The notes beneath the pieces were generated by a model. It was not told where the DNA came from. It was given only the letters and a program-made list of their open reading frames with translations, and did no database searches. The position numbers and the translations under genes are program-made. A DNA stretch of 64,000 nt from Linanthus parryae (lineage: Eukaryota; Streptophyta; Magnoliopsida; Ericales; Polemoniaceae), in contig JALGPY010000008.1 in the NCBI GenBank assembly GCA_023055425.1, forward strand, positions 20,867,359-20,931,358, written 5' to 3'. Position 1 is the stretch's first letter, and each line of letters starts with the position of its first letter. Below are positions 11,408 to 24,017 of the stretch, piece by piece.

Positions 11408-12909
11408 TCTGTTGCGTATCTCAATTATGGGATCAATACTAATATACTACTACAACATAATAAAATGTGTTTATAATTTAGGACAAATGACACTAAACCT
11501 GCAGTTTGACGTTTGTGACACTAAACCTCCAGTACTTTCAATTTACTTAAAAAACTCACTGCAGTTTGATGTTTGGTACAAATAGCCGCAATCGACTAAC
11601 GGTGTTATGAAATCCTAACGGAATGAATGGCAAAAATATATTTTTTCTTAAAAAATAATATATATATATTTTATATATGCAAGAATCATGTAAATATATA
11701 ATTCATTATAAAATGATGTTTTCTTAAAAAATAAAATAAATGATGTTATACTTTGAATTTCATTAAAAATACACATACCAATTACATTCTGCCTCTAAAT
11801 AAAATTTAGATTTTCTCACCAAGAAAAAAAGATAAAGGGAAAATAAGTCCAACTAAATAAAACAAAAAATAAAAAGAAACAGGAAAAGAGACTGAAATGC
11901 AGAAGAAGGAAGAAAGAAAGAAACGCAGGTCCGAGGCTTTTTTGACGGAGGCAAAGTGCTCGGGAACACTTGACAATTTCTTTTGCAAACTGCTCTTAAT
12001 TGGGGATGCAGTTGATGTAGAATGATTATGGGTCTCTGAGACTCTTGAGAACTGGACGATGCCTCGCTTTTCCGTGACCGACTGTGAAGACACCATTTCG
12101 TGAGTAGGTTGTGCCGGACTTTCCGACGACGAAAATTGATTTATTAACATGAGTCTTACATATATTAAAAAAAGAAATATTATTTTTTAAGAAAAAATAC
12201 ATTTTTGCCATTCATTCCGTTAGGATTTCATAACACCGTTAGTCGATTGCGGCTATTTGTACCAAACATCAAACTGCAGAGAGTTTTTTAAGTAAATTGA
12301 AAGTGCTGGAGGTTTAGTGTCACAAACGTCAAACTGCATATAGGTTTAGTGTCATTTGTCCTATAATTTATGAATAATTAATAATAAATTAACGTGACAC
12401 ATTAATCAAAGTATTTCACAAAAGATTTCATGTAGGCCTTGGATAACTGTATATACGAAGAAAGATACCGATTTCCTCTGTGGAACTTGTTTGATTCCCA
12501 TACAGTGATGTTAGTTTTGTATGCGCAGTAACTGCACTGGATCTAGTGCTATGAGGTAATGACTATTTTCTCATCATCGCAGGTTTGGTTTAATATTACA
12601 TGGTTTACAGCAGGATACCCTCCTAAAGTTGAAGCTTGCCCCCATAACATTAAAGTAGTGGAATTCATTGGCTTTCGTGGCCAACCAGGCGAAGTTGAAC
12701 TTGCCAGGTATATTATTGAGAATGCTGTAATGCTTGAAAAGATCACTTTTGATTCTGTCATAGCTATCAAAATTGCGTTTGATGGTGTAAGACCCGAAGG
12801 ATCACGGTTGAAGTATAAGAAGTCCGACATATATCAGATCCGCGCTAAAGAGTGTGCCAGAGAACTCGTAAAAAGCATTCCTCCTAGCGTAGAACTAATA
12901 ATAGTCTAG
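9941..12909 (+). CDS. F-box/LRR/FBD-type protein, at least three exons (5' end open)
   Basis: The exons I can support are 9941-10804, 10896-11033 and 12583-12909. All junctions are GT-AG and phase 0, ending at a TAG stop. The first exon encodes an F-box near its start (DRISELPHEIVLDILSQL, then RTSILSRKWRYVW), followed by leucine-rich repeats such as SLTSLHLVDVNITGELLQLF. The last exon carries an FBD-like end (VVEFIGFRGQPGEVELARYI ... ARELVKSIPPSVELIIV). By family knowledge such proteins act as substrate receptors of SCF ubiquitin ligases, with the F-box binding SKP1. The substrate is unknown. The start codon must lie in an unresolved upstream exon. Intron 2 (11034-12582) holds a 47-base T tract and a MULE-type insertion. 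Whether the gene is expressed is unknown, but the frame is intact across all three exons. Confidence 0.8.
11360..11406. repeat. 47-base poly-T tract in F-box intron 2
   Basis: An uninterrupted T run lies upstream of the intronic MULE. It could be the poly-A tail of an antisense retroposed sequence or simple slippage. I found no target duplication to decide. Confidence 0.85.
11481..12361. mobile_element. MULE-type TIR element in F-box intron 2
   Basis: The 881-bp element begins GGACAAATGACACTAAACC and ends with its inverted copy. The inverted repeats extend about 185 bp with few mismatches. It is flanked by a perfect 9-bp duplication TATAATTTA (11472-11480 and 12362-12370). The interior has a minus-strand open frame (about 12150-11806, starting MLINQFSSSESPAQPTHEM) that I do not recognise; it might be captured host sequence. 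No transposase is present, so it is non-autonomous. Confidence 0.9.
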
Positions 12910-12980
12910 TTGAGGAATAAGGAATAACCCTGCGATTTGAGCCTGAAACTTGGCCTATCAGTTGATTGTGATGGTTTCCG

Positions 12981-13018
12981 GAGTCATGCAGTAGATGCTG
13001 AGTCATGCAGTAGATGCT
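12981..13018. repeat. 19-bp tandem duplication
   Basis: GAGTCATGCAGTAGATGCT occurs twice without a gap, shortly after the F-box stop codon. It lies in the probable 3'UTR or flank. Confidence 0.9.
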
Positions 13019-14395
13019 GAGTTTGGCTTCATGCTGATTGAGATGCCGCATTCCTGCTATTGTCGTGGGGACATGGTTTGAGTCTGAAGATTGTAGTAAC
13101 CAGGTTCGAGTTTCTGGCAGTGAGTGTGCCAAAGCGACTGTCAAAGACTTCCTGCTGATTCAGAGCTAATAATGTTATAGTTATTACGTTATTATGTCTA
13201 GCGCATCATTGCTTCATGAAACTTGCTGGAGTTGCATGCGAGTGATTTCAACTATTTTGAGACTTCAGTTTGCTGCTGTAAAATATTTTGGCTTTGATGA
13301 TACTTTTGTCTGCTGACCTGTGTTTTCTTACACTCATAGTTGAGTGTTTTACATTGTTTTTCTGGTACAAGAATTTTTGTTGTTCGTTTTAGCTAAGAAC
13401 ACCAAGCCAAGGAGATGGGGCATTAACTAGCCCTCGGAATCTGTGGACTACCGTATTAGGTTACTGCTCAAACCCACACAGTTGCAATAGATGCTCAATA
13501 TCTATTTTGTGACTGCTTTTGGGCAGCCACCACAGCCACAACAGAACTTTCATACTTGAGCTTTCAATGCAGTCAATTGCTTTCAGGGTTTTATATATTA
13601 TCTTTGTTCAACTGTAATGATGAAACTTTATATTTGCTCAATCTACTCAAATGGTTGAAGCTCTGGCATTTATATTGGCTCTACTAATAAAGCTAAAAAA
13701 TGGTGCTCACGGTGATAATCAGGCTTTGATAGATTGTTTAAAGAGAGGATCAAAATAGGGGAATTACTGACTATCTGATTACCAAAATATAGGGGGACAA
13801 CTGGTAATTTCTCAATCTATACTTTTCTCTCTCAGAAAACATAATCTTTATCCCCTTGCCTGTGGTGGTTCCTACATGGAATTGCTGCCGGGTCTCACCC
13901 TCATGCCCGCTGCGCTCTAGGATGATGCCTCCGCCTCGAAGCCACTCCTGGCAGTGTTTTGCGCTCCCACTAGCGCCTCTTGAGGTTTTTTCCAGACCTC
14001 GCCGGCTAGCAGGATTTCCAGAAGACCCACCGGCCACCCACAGGTATCGAAGTTGGGACCCCCACTTCACCAGCGCCCTCCCTCTCTAGATATTTCGGGA
14101 CTCCGGAAAGTATTTTCAACTACCCTGCTCTCTTCTTCTCGTTTTCCCCTTTCCTGTTTCTGCAGCCGCCTCAGACTTTTGCCTTGTTGCCTTTGACCTC
14201 CACTGACCCCGATGAGATGTCGCTGCTCCATCTCTGTCCCTCCGCCCACGCCCGCTGCGCCTCTACATCAATCTCTGCCTTGTCGGTTCTTCCCAGATTG
14301 GTCTCGAGAGTTGCATCCCCATGTGGTTTGTCTGATGTAATCCCCCTTCCCCATCCCCCCGTTTGGGTAGCGGATCTGGCTCTATGGTGACTGCA

Positions 14396-14396
<1 letters not shown>

Positions 14397-14427
<31 letters not shown>
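14397..14427. repeat. 31-base poly-C tract
   Basis: An uninterrupted C run lies in GC-rich unassigned sequence. The minus-strand open frames through it are glycine runs and are not treated as genes. Confidence 0.9.
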
Positions 14428-14428
<1 letters not shown>

Positions 14429-15123
14429 TGGGGCTGCTCCCTCCCCTTCCCCTGGACTAGGCAAGTCCTCCGGCCTGGAAGAGGTTCCTTGAGCAGTCCC
14501 CTCACCACTCACTGACACTGCCATGAGACGCCCACCACTCTCCGGTCATTGGGTGATGAAACGGACGCCAACAAGTTTCTCGTGTTTTGTCGCCCCTCGC
14601 GTCGGCTTGGTCCCCGGTGATGACGTTGTTCTTACGATGGAAGAGGAGGCCGCCATCCGGGCTCCTCTCGTGTTGCAGCTAGACCGTTTCTGTTTTTGAT
14701 GGGCCGCTGGGTCTGGTTTTGGGCTTGTTCTTTTTTTTTTTTTTTTTTTTTTTTCCTATTAGGTTTTGGCTACGTTTTTTTGCCCTTTTTTTTAGGAGTT
14801 TGGAGGCTCTTGATCTTACTGGGTTGGTTTCTCGAATTGGGTAGTTTATGGGGGCCTTTGCGCTTGTATCTCATTAGGTTTACTGTTCTGATAGGATTTG
14901 GTTAGGTTATGGTAGATTTCGTTTGCTATTTTTGTTATTGCCATTCGGTTCTTAGGGGTATGCCGCTACCTGTTTTGTATTTCGTTGTTCTTTGAAATGA
15001 AACATTTTGTTGCATGTGGAAAGAATCAATATTATCCTTGCAGATATTCACGACAGTCTGTCAGGGCTCCAAGCCTCATGCAATTGGGTCAAAAGTGAAG
15101 CTAACATGGCAGCAGATTAATTT

Positions 15124-16498
15124 GGAGTAGATGACCTAGAGTCAATCTTATCTTAGTATGAACAATGTTTTGGCTAGAGTATTTGTTATTTATGGAGATA
15201 TTTAATAATGAGGTCCTTAGATTACAGTTGTTGTTTATCTTAAATATTCCTAGTCAAGTATATTGATTAATAGGACAATCACTATGCATAGATACGAGTA
15301 TGTGGGTAGATTGATATGGAGATATCAAGTCTAACACATGTGTATGCAATAGGAGTAATGACATACTGGATTGACCCACCACGAGACGGCTATATATAAA
15401 TTATGTGAATGTCACAAGGGCTTCTCGTACTGACAATGGTGTTGTAGTCATTAGACTTAAAGTCACTAGATACTCTAGTTGTGAAATATCATGTTTTGAT
15501 CTCATCAAACGTTATAACATAACTGGGTAACTACAAAGATGATAATCGGACATGATATGAAGCAAGCTGAGAGATGGTAGTGATGTAGAGAGGATTTTTT
15601 CCCTCCCACATAATGGGAGCGAATATCCATGGGCCACTCGAGGGGTGGTGCTTATGGAATGTCTCGCCAGACTCAGATAAGTCGATATGAGATCATGATA
15701 TTATATGTATATATAAGCCTATTCCCAAGATAGAGAAACAGTGGATTGGATATACGAGTGTGACATTTATGTCTCGTGTTCAATCCGGGTATAGAGACAA
15801 AGGGACAATACTACACGGTAACATTGGGCACAAGGTTTGTCAGATCACTGACTATTTCAATTAGTTGGGTAGCATTGATGTGTTGCTAGACACCGCTCAA
15901 TGTTTTTAATTGTTAATACCAACTTAATAGAAACCTGCAGGGTCACACACTAAAAGGATTAAACTGGATACGCCTACTAATTAACAATCATATGGATCAA
16001 GGATCAAAACGCAATCACATGCAAAGTTAGTTAGACTAAGTTACAATGTGGACTAATCCGTGTATGGCCATGATTAGTACTGGGGCAAGTTTGTAATCAA
16101 TAATGATTTATTGACTATAAAAGGGGAGTCCTAGCTCTATTAATTCATAACAGTTGTTATTGAGTGAAATAACAGAGCAAGGATAGAAACCCCAAGAGGA
16201 GCCGTCCCCCCATACCCGTCGGCCTCAAGGTGGTTCGGCTACCTCTTGTCCGTTTTACATGATTGCTTGATCCCTTCTTTGACGTAGCTAGCACAAGGCG
16301 TGAAGGAGATCCCAGTTCTCAATCCCAAGGTGTGGGTACCGTAGAGACGATGACGCTATTTTTCGTTGTTATCACATTACAAGGTACATAATATCTCCTT
16401 TATCACGTTATGATAACTTAACCTGCGATTCATGGAGGAATTTGATCAGGAAAATTATAATTGTATATTTGTTGTGCATCATGCATCAAAACCCTACA
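15124..16498 (+). repeat. Copia 5' LTR
   Basis: It begins with GGAGTAGATGACCTAG where the 3' LTR reads TGAGTTGATGCCCTAG, so the 5' terminal TG is mutated. It ends AAAACCCTACA. A TATA-like TATAAAAGGGGAG near 16118 is conserved in both LTRs and could be the promoter. Confidence 0.85.
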
Positions 16499-16499
16499 G

Positions 16500-16511
16500 T
16501 GGTATCAGAGC
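16500..16511 (+). promoter_or_regulatory. Primer-binding site (initiator tRNA-Met)
   Basis: TGGTATCAGAGC starts one base after the LTR end. It is the standard plant copia primer-binding sequence. Confidence 0.9.
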
Positions 16512-17044
16512 CACGGTTCGTAGCGCATAACGTGGTTTATGTGTTACGTGTTTTATCAGTTTTTACACCGTATCATTAAATTTTGCAAAAAATTGATATC
16601 CGCATAATGATGCGATTTGAATACGATTCAATAGGAAATAAGCCAATTTTACATGTCGTGTAAAGATTGACTGGTTTCGTAAACATAAGATGTATGTTTT
16701 GGTGATTTGAAAACTTAAGGTTTGGGCACAATTTGGGGAAACAATATTTTTCCCGAAATTGGAAATCTGCCCGCAACGAAGGGAAAAAGTTTTTGAAACT
16801 TGCCCTGCAGGGTTCGGCCCAGCCAACCCGCCCCTTCCCTTGGCGCGCGGACCAAGGCCGACCGGCCTACCAGGCTCGGCTAGCCGCTAGTTTGATTGTG
16901 CAGGCTGGTCCGGCCTGTTTAGCCCGGTTTGGAAAGTCCAAACGGGTTTTGGCCAATTGGATTGGCGCAACCGTTTGACTATTTTGACGTAGAAATCCCA
17001 AATTCAACTAAAATTGACCAAGCGCGATAAAATTGGATTTTAAC

Positions 17045-17568
17045 TACGGATGAAAACGGTTCGGTTCGGTCCAATTTGAGGGAAAAAATCCAAACCTCGA
17101 CGGTTCGGTTTAGTCTCGGTTCGGTTTCGCCTTGGTCTCGGTTTTAGGCAGTTCAGTGCGGTTAAAACCGGCGGTTTGCATATTAGTACCAAGTGAAACT
17201 TATAATTAGATATGTAAACTAAAAAATATAAAAAATTATATATTTTTTTCAAATATTTGGGAGTAAAGTATACTCAATCAAATCTGCAACCGTTTTCTTG
17301 ATATTATGAGAATGTTTTACAAAAAAAACTCAAGCAATCACTACATAATATAGACGCAGCTTGAAAATTTTACATGAAAAAAAAATAATACTATGTTTTG
17401 GGTATACGGATTCTATGCAATACGATTTAAACAGTTTATTACGGTTTAACCGGTTCGGTCCGGTTCGGTTTGTCTTTTGAACGGTTTGTTCTCGGTTCGG
17501 TTTATTTCGGCCCGGTTTAGCTCGGTTCGGTTCGGTTTGCGGTTTTCCGATTTGAACTTGCACCCCTA
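17045..17568. mobile_element. hAT-like non-autonomous element
   Basis: The ends are TACGGATGAAAA and, reverse-complemented, TAGGGGTGCAAG, an imperfect inverted repeat. An 8-bp duplication ATTTTAAC flanks them (17037-17044 and 17569-17576). The arms are full of GGTTCGG motifs around an AT-rich core. No transposase is present. The 8-bp duplication and TAGGGGTG-type end favour hAT. Confidence 0.7.
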
Positions 17569-18799
17569 ATTTTAACTGCTTATATGTTTTATAGCATGGT
17601 GGTTGGATGTGGCATAAGTTGTGGATGTTTATTTTGTGGTTTGTTTTGTTTGATTTTGATGTAATTAATGTAATTAAATTACGGCATGCGTGTCGTGTTC
17701 TCCCTCGCCTGTGAGGTATATCTATTTTGTTTATAGATGCTAGTTTGAATTAGATAGATACAATATAGCCAAGATATGGAGAAGAAGATCAAAGACAAAG
17801 AAACCACAGGACGATGAACATCTACACAGCTAGGACGCACGGAGTAAAGGTGGAGGCACATGGAGATGAGCTTTTCACTATAGGGCTTATAGATATTCTC
17901 ATTGGCTTGGGAATATCTTAGTTTCGGGGCCACATTCATACCACATTTTATTTATTTATTTATTTATTATTGTCTTTTTATTTATTGTTGATGTATGGTT
18001 GATACTTGCAAACGTAACAAGATAATAAGTAAACAGTTGGATCTTTTATTTGGGATTGTCCAATCTAGATAAGTAGATTAGTTGATGTGATCAACAAATT
18101 AAAATTGACAAAGAAATCCCTCAATGATAAATATTGCGTTTTGCCTTCTCTTGCTTTACACTCGTCATAATCAGGGATTATTAAGTTCGGGCTTGGCAAA
18201 GCAAAGCGACTTGATTCCTCATCATGTGGCGCGATTGCACAAGCTAGTAATGTCCGATTGTTGAAGTAAGAGGTTAAACACAACTGAGCTACTTTAATAG
18301 GATTGAAAGCTTATAGACAAGGCAATTGGGATTATCTATGAGATAAATAAAGAATGAGTTATTTGCCCAATTGAACCAAGAGTTGCATAGGATGCAATTG
18401 GAAGTTGTTCCTACCTAAATAGCTAACTTTTGGGTCACTTGCCAAAGCAAGCTCAAGAGGAGGTGAAATATGGATCTTGAAAGTATATGATATTTTCCGC
18501 ATTAATAATGAGAGTTATTAATCCGTGAAAAATAGTGGGAGCTTTATTTAATAATCTAGCCATTGTTAAATGTGGTTAATTGCTCACAATACCAAATGCA
18601 TATTTCTCATTAGTTGTAGTACCAACGACAAACAATTAACAAACACTGATAATTGCGTTTGATCCTTGAGAAGGACAAGTAGTCTGGAATGAATTTTCTA
18701 AGACTGATACAGGAACTTGAGAATCTATCTCAAGCTAGCAGAGCTTTATATAGCAGAGCAGTAATTTCCCTCTCCATCAACTGCCAATACGAAGTGAAG

Positions 18800-21700
18800 G
18801 AACATCAAAGAATGGTTCTTTGAATGTGACTTGCCTCATGTTAGCTGCCATGAACTCTAAGATTTGAAATCAAGATGAGGACATGGAGACGTATGATATG
18901 ATCATACACTTAAAGAAGCTCTTTCAAAGAGCAAGCTAGACATGAAAGGTTTGAAGTACCAAGATCTTTTTTCAAAAGTAATTTACTCAATATGATTGAG
19001 AACCAGTGAACAAAGGACTAGTGAGGGCGAAGACAAAACCATATTGATGGTTAAAAAGGGAAGAAGCAAATGGTTTGCACGAAAACCCAAAGGTAAAAGC
19101 AAGTTTGTTACTAAGACCAAGGACTTCGTCTTAGACCCTAAAAGGTGGAAAACTGAAAGAGGAACTGCCTATAATATCTAGAAGACAAGAAGCTGGGAAT
19201 AGTGATTCCAGCACTACCATGTATTTTTGTTATAGATGTCAACGAGTCTATCTCATCATCATGTGTATTAGATACTGGATGAGGATCTCACATTTATAGA
19301 AATGTGCAGGATCTCGAGAGATGTAGACCATTGGATAAAGGAGAGACACACCTACACGTGGGGCAATGAAGCAAAAGTTGCTTAATTAGCCGTAGGAATT
19401 ATCATGTATCTCTACCTTGAGAAATTATCCATGAGTTAGACAAATGCTATTATGTCCCTGCTGTGAGTAGGAACACTGTCGCAATTTCTTATTTGGACAA
19501 GAAATTTTTTTCTCTCACAATAAAGGACAAGTGTTGCTCTATTTATTTTGATAGTGCACATTATCGTAATGCACTTGTGTCTAATGGATTGTATATCCTT
19601 GATCTAAATAATTCCGTCTATAACACATATACCAATAGGATTAAAACTAACAATCTAAATCCTACTTGTCTATGGCGTTATCGTTTAGGCCATATAAACG
19701 TGGAGCACATCTCTAGGCTCCATAAGGTTGGATTTCTAAACTCATTTGATTATGAATCATATGAGACATGTGAAGCTTGTTTATTGGGGAAATAACTATG
19801 TCCCCTTTCAATACAAAAGGGTGAGAGTACTAGTGAGCTATTGGCACTCATACATACTGATGTGTGTAGACCATTTTACGCGTCGGCCAGAGGTGGTTAT
19901 CTTAACTTGATAACGTTTACTGATGACTTCAGTAGAAATTGATTTGTGTATCTTATGAAGAACAAATCCGAATCCTTTGAAAAATTCAAAGAATTCAAGA
20001 ATGAAGTAATGAAGTAACTTGGCAAGAATATTACGGCTATACGATCGGATCGTGGAGGAGATACTTAAGACCAGAGTTTGAAGACTATCTTAGAGAGTGT
20101 GGGATCTGGTCCCAACTCACTCCACCTGGAACACCACAATGGAATGCTGTGCCTGAGAGGAGGAATCGAACACTGTTGGACATGGTTCGATCTATGATTT
20201 GTCAAACAGATCTTCCAATATCTTTTTGGGGACACGCTCTATTAACTGCGTCTTTTACCCTTAATTATGTTGCATCCAAATCAGTCATGAAGACACCATA
20301 TGAGATATGGACTGGGAGGTGTTCCATAGTGTAGTTTATGAAGATTTGGGGTTGTGACGTCTTTTTAAAGCGTTTACAATCATACAAGGTCGGACGCTAG
20401 TCGGATAAGTGTAAGTTTGTGGAATATCCTAAGGAAACGCAAGTATATTATTTATACAATCCAACCGAGAATAAAGTGTTTCTTGTTCGGACCAGTGTGT
20501 TTCTAGAAAGAGAGTTTGTCTCTAAAGAAGCCACTGGGAGGATTGTAAAAATTGAAGAAGTTCAAGAACCACAACCACTGATCCTACAATGGAACATGAG
20601 CAGGAATCACAAGATGTTGTGGAGGAACCTGCTCAAGTAACACAAGAAATTCGTAGGTCGAGTAGGATACATCAGGAGCCAGAGAGGTATGGACTGCTCG
20701 TGACTGAGCTCGGCGACGTACTACTCATGGATGATAAGCCTACTACCTATGGAGAGGTAGTAAAGGGGCCAAAATCTAAGAAATGGTTTGAAGCCATGAT
20801 ATCCGAAATGGAATCCATGTATACCAACAAAGTATGGACTTTGGTAGAACCACCCTAAGGGGCTCGGCCCGTTGGGTGTAACTGGGTTTTCAAGAAGAAA
20901 GTCGACATGGATGGCAATGTGATTGCCTATAAGTGTCGATTGGTGGCAAAAGGATTTAGACAGATTCATGGTATTGACTATGATGAAACCTTTTTCCCAG
21001 TCGCGATGACCAAATCTATTCGTATCTTACTTGCTATTGTACATTATCACGTCTATGAGATTTGTCAGATGGAAGTCAAAAGAGCGTTCATGTATGGAAA
21101 CCTCCTTGAGGATGTGTACATGACACGACCAGAGGGTTTTGAGGATCCATAGCATGCAAACAAAGGCTGAAGTTTCAGCAATCCATTTATGGATTGAAGC
21201 AAGTTTCTAAGAATTGGAATTTACGTTTTGATGATGCAGTCAAAGAGTTTGGCTTTATCAAAAACGAAGATGGACCTTGTGTCTACAAGAATGTTAGTGG
21301 GAGCTCTAGGTATTTCTGGTCTTGTATGTGGATGACATACTACTGATGTAAACGATGTCCCTACCTTGTAATATGTTAAGAGATTTGTAGGGAAGTGTTT
21401 CTCAATGAAAGACTTAGGGGATGCAGCTTATATACTTGGTATCAAGATCTTTAAAGATAGATCTAGGAAGATCCTCGACCTAAGTCAAAGTACATATATA
21501 GACAAGGTGTTGAAACGGTTCAACATGCAAGAATCGAAAAAAATATTCTTGCCCATGTCGCATGGAGTCACCCTTACGAAGGCTGACTGTCCTTCCAATC
21601 AGATTGAGAAGGACCGTATGAGTAAATCCCATATGCGCCGGCTATTGGATCTATCATGTACGTCATGTTATGTACTAGACCAGATGTGTCATACGCGTTA

Positions 21701-22992
21701 AGTATGGCAAGCATATACCAGTCCAATCCGGGTAAGAGTCACTGAATTGTTGTCAAGAATATCCTTAAGTACTTAAGAAGAACTAAGGATGCATTCTTGA
21801 TACAGTAAAACCCTTATAAATTAATAATGTTGGGACCGGGATATTTTATTAATTTAGCGAGATGTTATTATATCGATAAATTAATAATGTATTAATTTAG
21901 AGAGATTTTACGGATGACCTTTAAATTTTCAAGTCCAATGTACTAGTTACAATGTATATTAGTTAAAAACAAACCATTTTATCCTTATGAATGGATGTTA
22001 ATCACTTCCTAGATTATCCTTGTGAAAATAACGAATATTACGATGTCCAAAGCATTGAAGAAATTGTGGCGGGTACCATTTAAAATCCGGTCAATGACGA
22101 AGTTGAGGATGATTCAATAGCGCTGGAACTGGTCACACGTAAAGAAGCATTGCAAGCAGCAACAACTCTTCAAAAATTTTTGTTGCCATACGAGACGACA
22201 ATGCCCCAACTCTTAGAGCAATGAGGAGCTTTAAAGATGAACTCAACATATATCTGAAGTTCAACAAAAAAGCAAGCGACTATAGATTCATTATTCACTA
22301 GGTCATATTAGGATGTGGAATCTTTTAGTAAATTAACTTATAGTTTTGTTAGGACCAATATATATACACTGTGATTACAAAAAAAAAATTATCTTATTAT
22401 TTCATCGGTTGGGGTCCGATTTTGTACTGGTTTCAAGTTGGGGCTGGAAAAATTATTAACTTTATTGAAGTTATTAATTCATCGAGTATTAATTTATCGA
22501 GGTTTTACTGTATATGGCGGGGAAGAAGAACTCATTGTAATAGGTTACACTGACGCGAGATTTCAGACCCACAAAGATAATTACAGATCGCAATCGGGTT
22601 ATGCGTTTTGCCTAAATGGAGGAGCTGTGAGGTGGAAGAGTTCCAAGCAAGAGACAGTTGCTGAAGCTACAACTGAAGCTGAGTACATTGCTGCGTCAGG
22701 TGAAGCAAATGAAGCTGTTTGGATTAAAAAGTTCACCACTGAGCTAGGTGTGCTTCCTAGCATTGTGGATCTTATTCCGTTGTGTTGTGACAACACTGGG
22801 GCGATTTCACAAGCCAAGGAACCCAGGTCACACCAGAAATCCAAACGCGTGCTTAGGAGATTCCATCTTATTCGAGAGATTATTGAAAGGGAGATGTGAA
22901 TATATGCAAGATTCTAAAAGATAATAATCTTTCAGATCCACTTACAAAGCCACTTGTTCAGCGAAAGCATGAAGGGAACACTAGATCTATAG
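18800..22992 (+). pseudogene. Copia gag-pol remnant
   Basis: Visible pieces in order are: gag C-terminal basic region (about 18996-19180); protease with SSCVLDTG followed by a stop in place of the expected residue and then GSH (about 19235-19290); the pre-integrase zinc region LWRYRLGHINVEHISRLHK ... CEACLLGK (19660-19795); a broken integrase core (19850-20330); RT starting WVFKKKVDMDGNVIAYKCRL (20880-21700) with a YVDDI-type site near 21330; and RNase H with SGYAFCLNGGAVRWKSSKQ and EAEYIAASGEANEAVWI (22513-22900). Many stops and frameshifts make it inactive. The pogo-like element at 21803-22510 cuts it between RTKDAFLI and YGGEEEL, and the frame resumes exactly after its TA duplication. Relatives of this type (Tork-like) are common in eudicots, but lineage is not proven here. 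Confidence 0.85.
21803..22510. mobile_element. Pogo/Emigrant-like TIR element with transposase scrap
   Basis: The left end is CAGTAAAACCCTTATAAATT and the right end AATTTATCGAGGTTTTACTG, flanked by TA on both sides (21801-21802 and 22511-22512). These termini match the Emigrant/Lemi1 group of plant pogo-like elements as I know it. The interior, about 22080-22250, reads on the plus strand VTRKEALQAATTLQKFL, which resembles the C-terminal region of pogo/jerky-type transposases. The 708-bp length and broken frame show a deletion derivative. Confidence 0.8.
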
Positions 22993-24017
22993 GTATATGA
23001 TGCGCTTTCTAGCGTGCTATTCGCAAGTATACGATCAAGTAGTATAGAGTGTATTACGACTCAGATTATTGATCCCACAGGGACTTTGCACATTTTTCTA
23101 GTAATCAGTTTTAACGAACAGAGTGTAAAAAGGAGGAATAGTTTGAGATTTTGATAACGAACTAAGTACTAAAATAAATAACTGAAACATAAATCTTTTT
23201 GTGAGAATTTTCTGAATAATTTTAAGGTTTTAAAACTAGGGTTTGAGATACTAGGTACCGGGATCCCCTAGGGTTCTTCAGATTTTCGTTCTTTGTTTGA
23301 CATGAAAATACACAGTAGTCTTGTTATCCGTGCCACGTAACAATTGTGCAGTATCTTTTCGTTTCCTGCACGCTATCACGACCCTCCCGACTTTCGAATT
23401 CCTGTTAAGCTGCCTAAATCTGCAGTCTCGTTCTAAGGCTGCTAGGGTTTCTAACTCGTCCTGATGGCCCGGGTCAGATTCTCTAACAGTTGGTCTCAAC
23501 GATTTCAGGCTAGTCCTAACTCCCCTTCGCTAGTCGACCCATCGGGGTAAGGTGCTAAATTCTGTCTTCTCTTCCTAACCCAAACCAGACGTTTTCACCT
23601 ACCAGCTAGCAATTCTGGTTAGCTACTCCGATCATGCATGAACAGTAACATTCAAAGACAAAATAACGAATAAAGTTGCTGATATTATGATATTACAATC
23701 ATGAATTCATAGTCAAAACGTAGAACCAATATCTGAGTACGAAACCCTAGGTTCACCGAGAACCTAGGTAAAAGGTTTAACTACTGAAATTCATAACGTA
23801 GATAACACAGTTTTTGAATGAGAGAGAAAATAATAGCAAACGGGTGTCTTGAATGTGGATTCGCGTTTCCGTGCTCTCCGGAGATGCTCAGATTTCTCCT
23901 TGGATGTGTTGATGTCTTTAAAACGAGCCCTGGACGAGTCTTTATATAGTGTTGGAGAAGTTTCGAGAACTGTCTGTATTTACGAACTGCCACCGACCGA
24001 AACCGCCTCAGAGTACG

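Larger units (their letters stand above)
12910..15118. other. Downstream of F-box gene; low-information and decayed sequence
   Basis: The stretch 13820-15000 is GC-rich at first, then carries a 31-base C tract (14397-14427) and a 24-base T tract (14731-14754). Its open frames are interrupted and I recognise no domain. At about 15045-15115 the plus strand reads ADIHDSLSGLQASCNWV then KSEANMAAD, which resembles the C-terminal part of the plant RNase H-like domain found in LINEs and domesticated copies. That resemblance is weak. The copia element inserted right after it. Confidence 0.35.

Noticed and set aside
14171..14524. Gly-rich frames across the poly-C tract
   Set aside because: They depend on the homopolymer and have no supporting domain.
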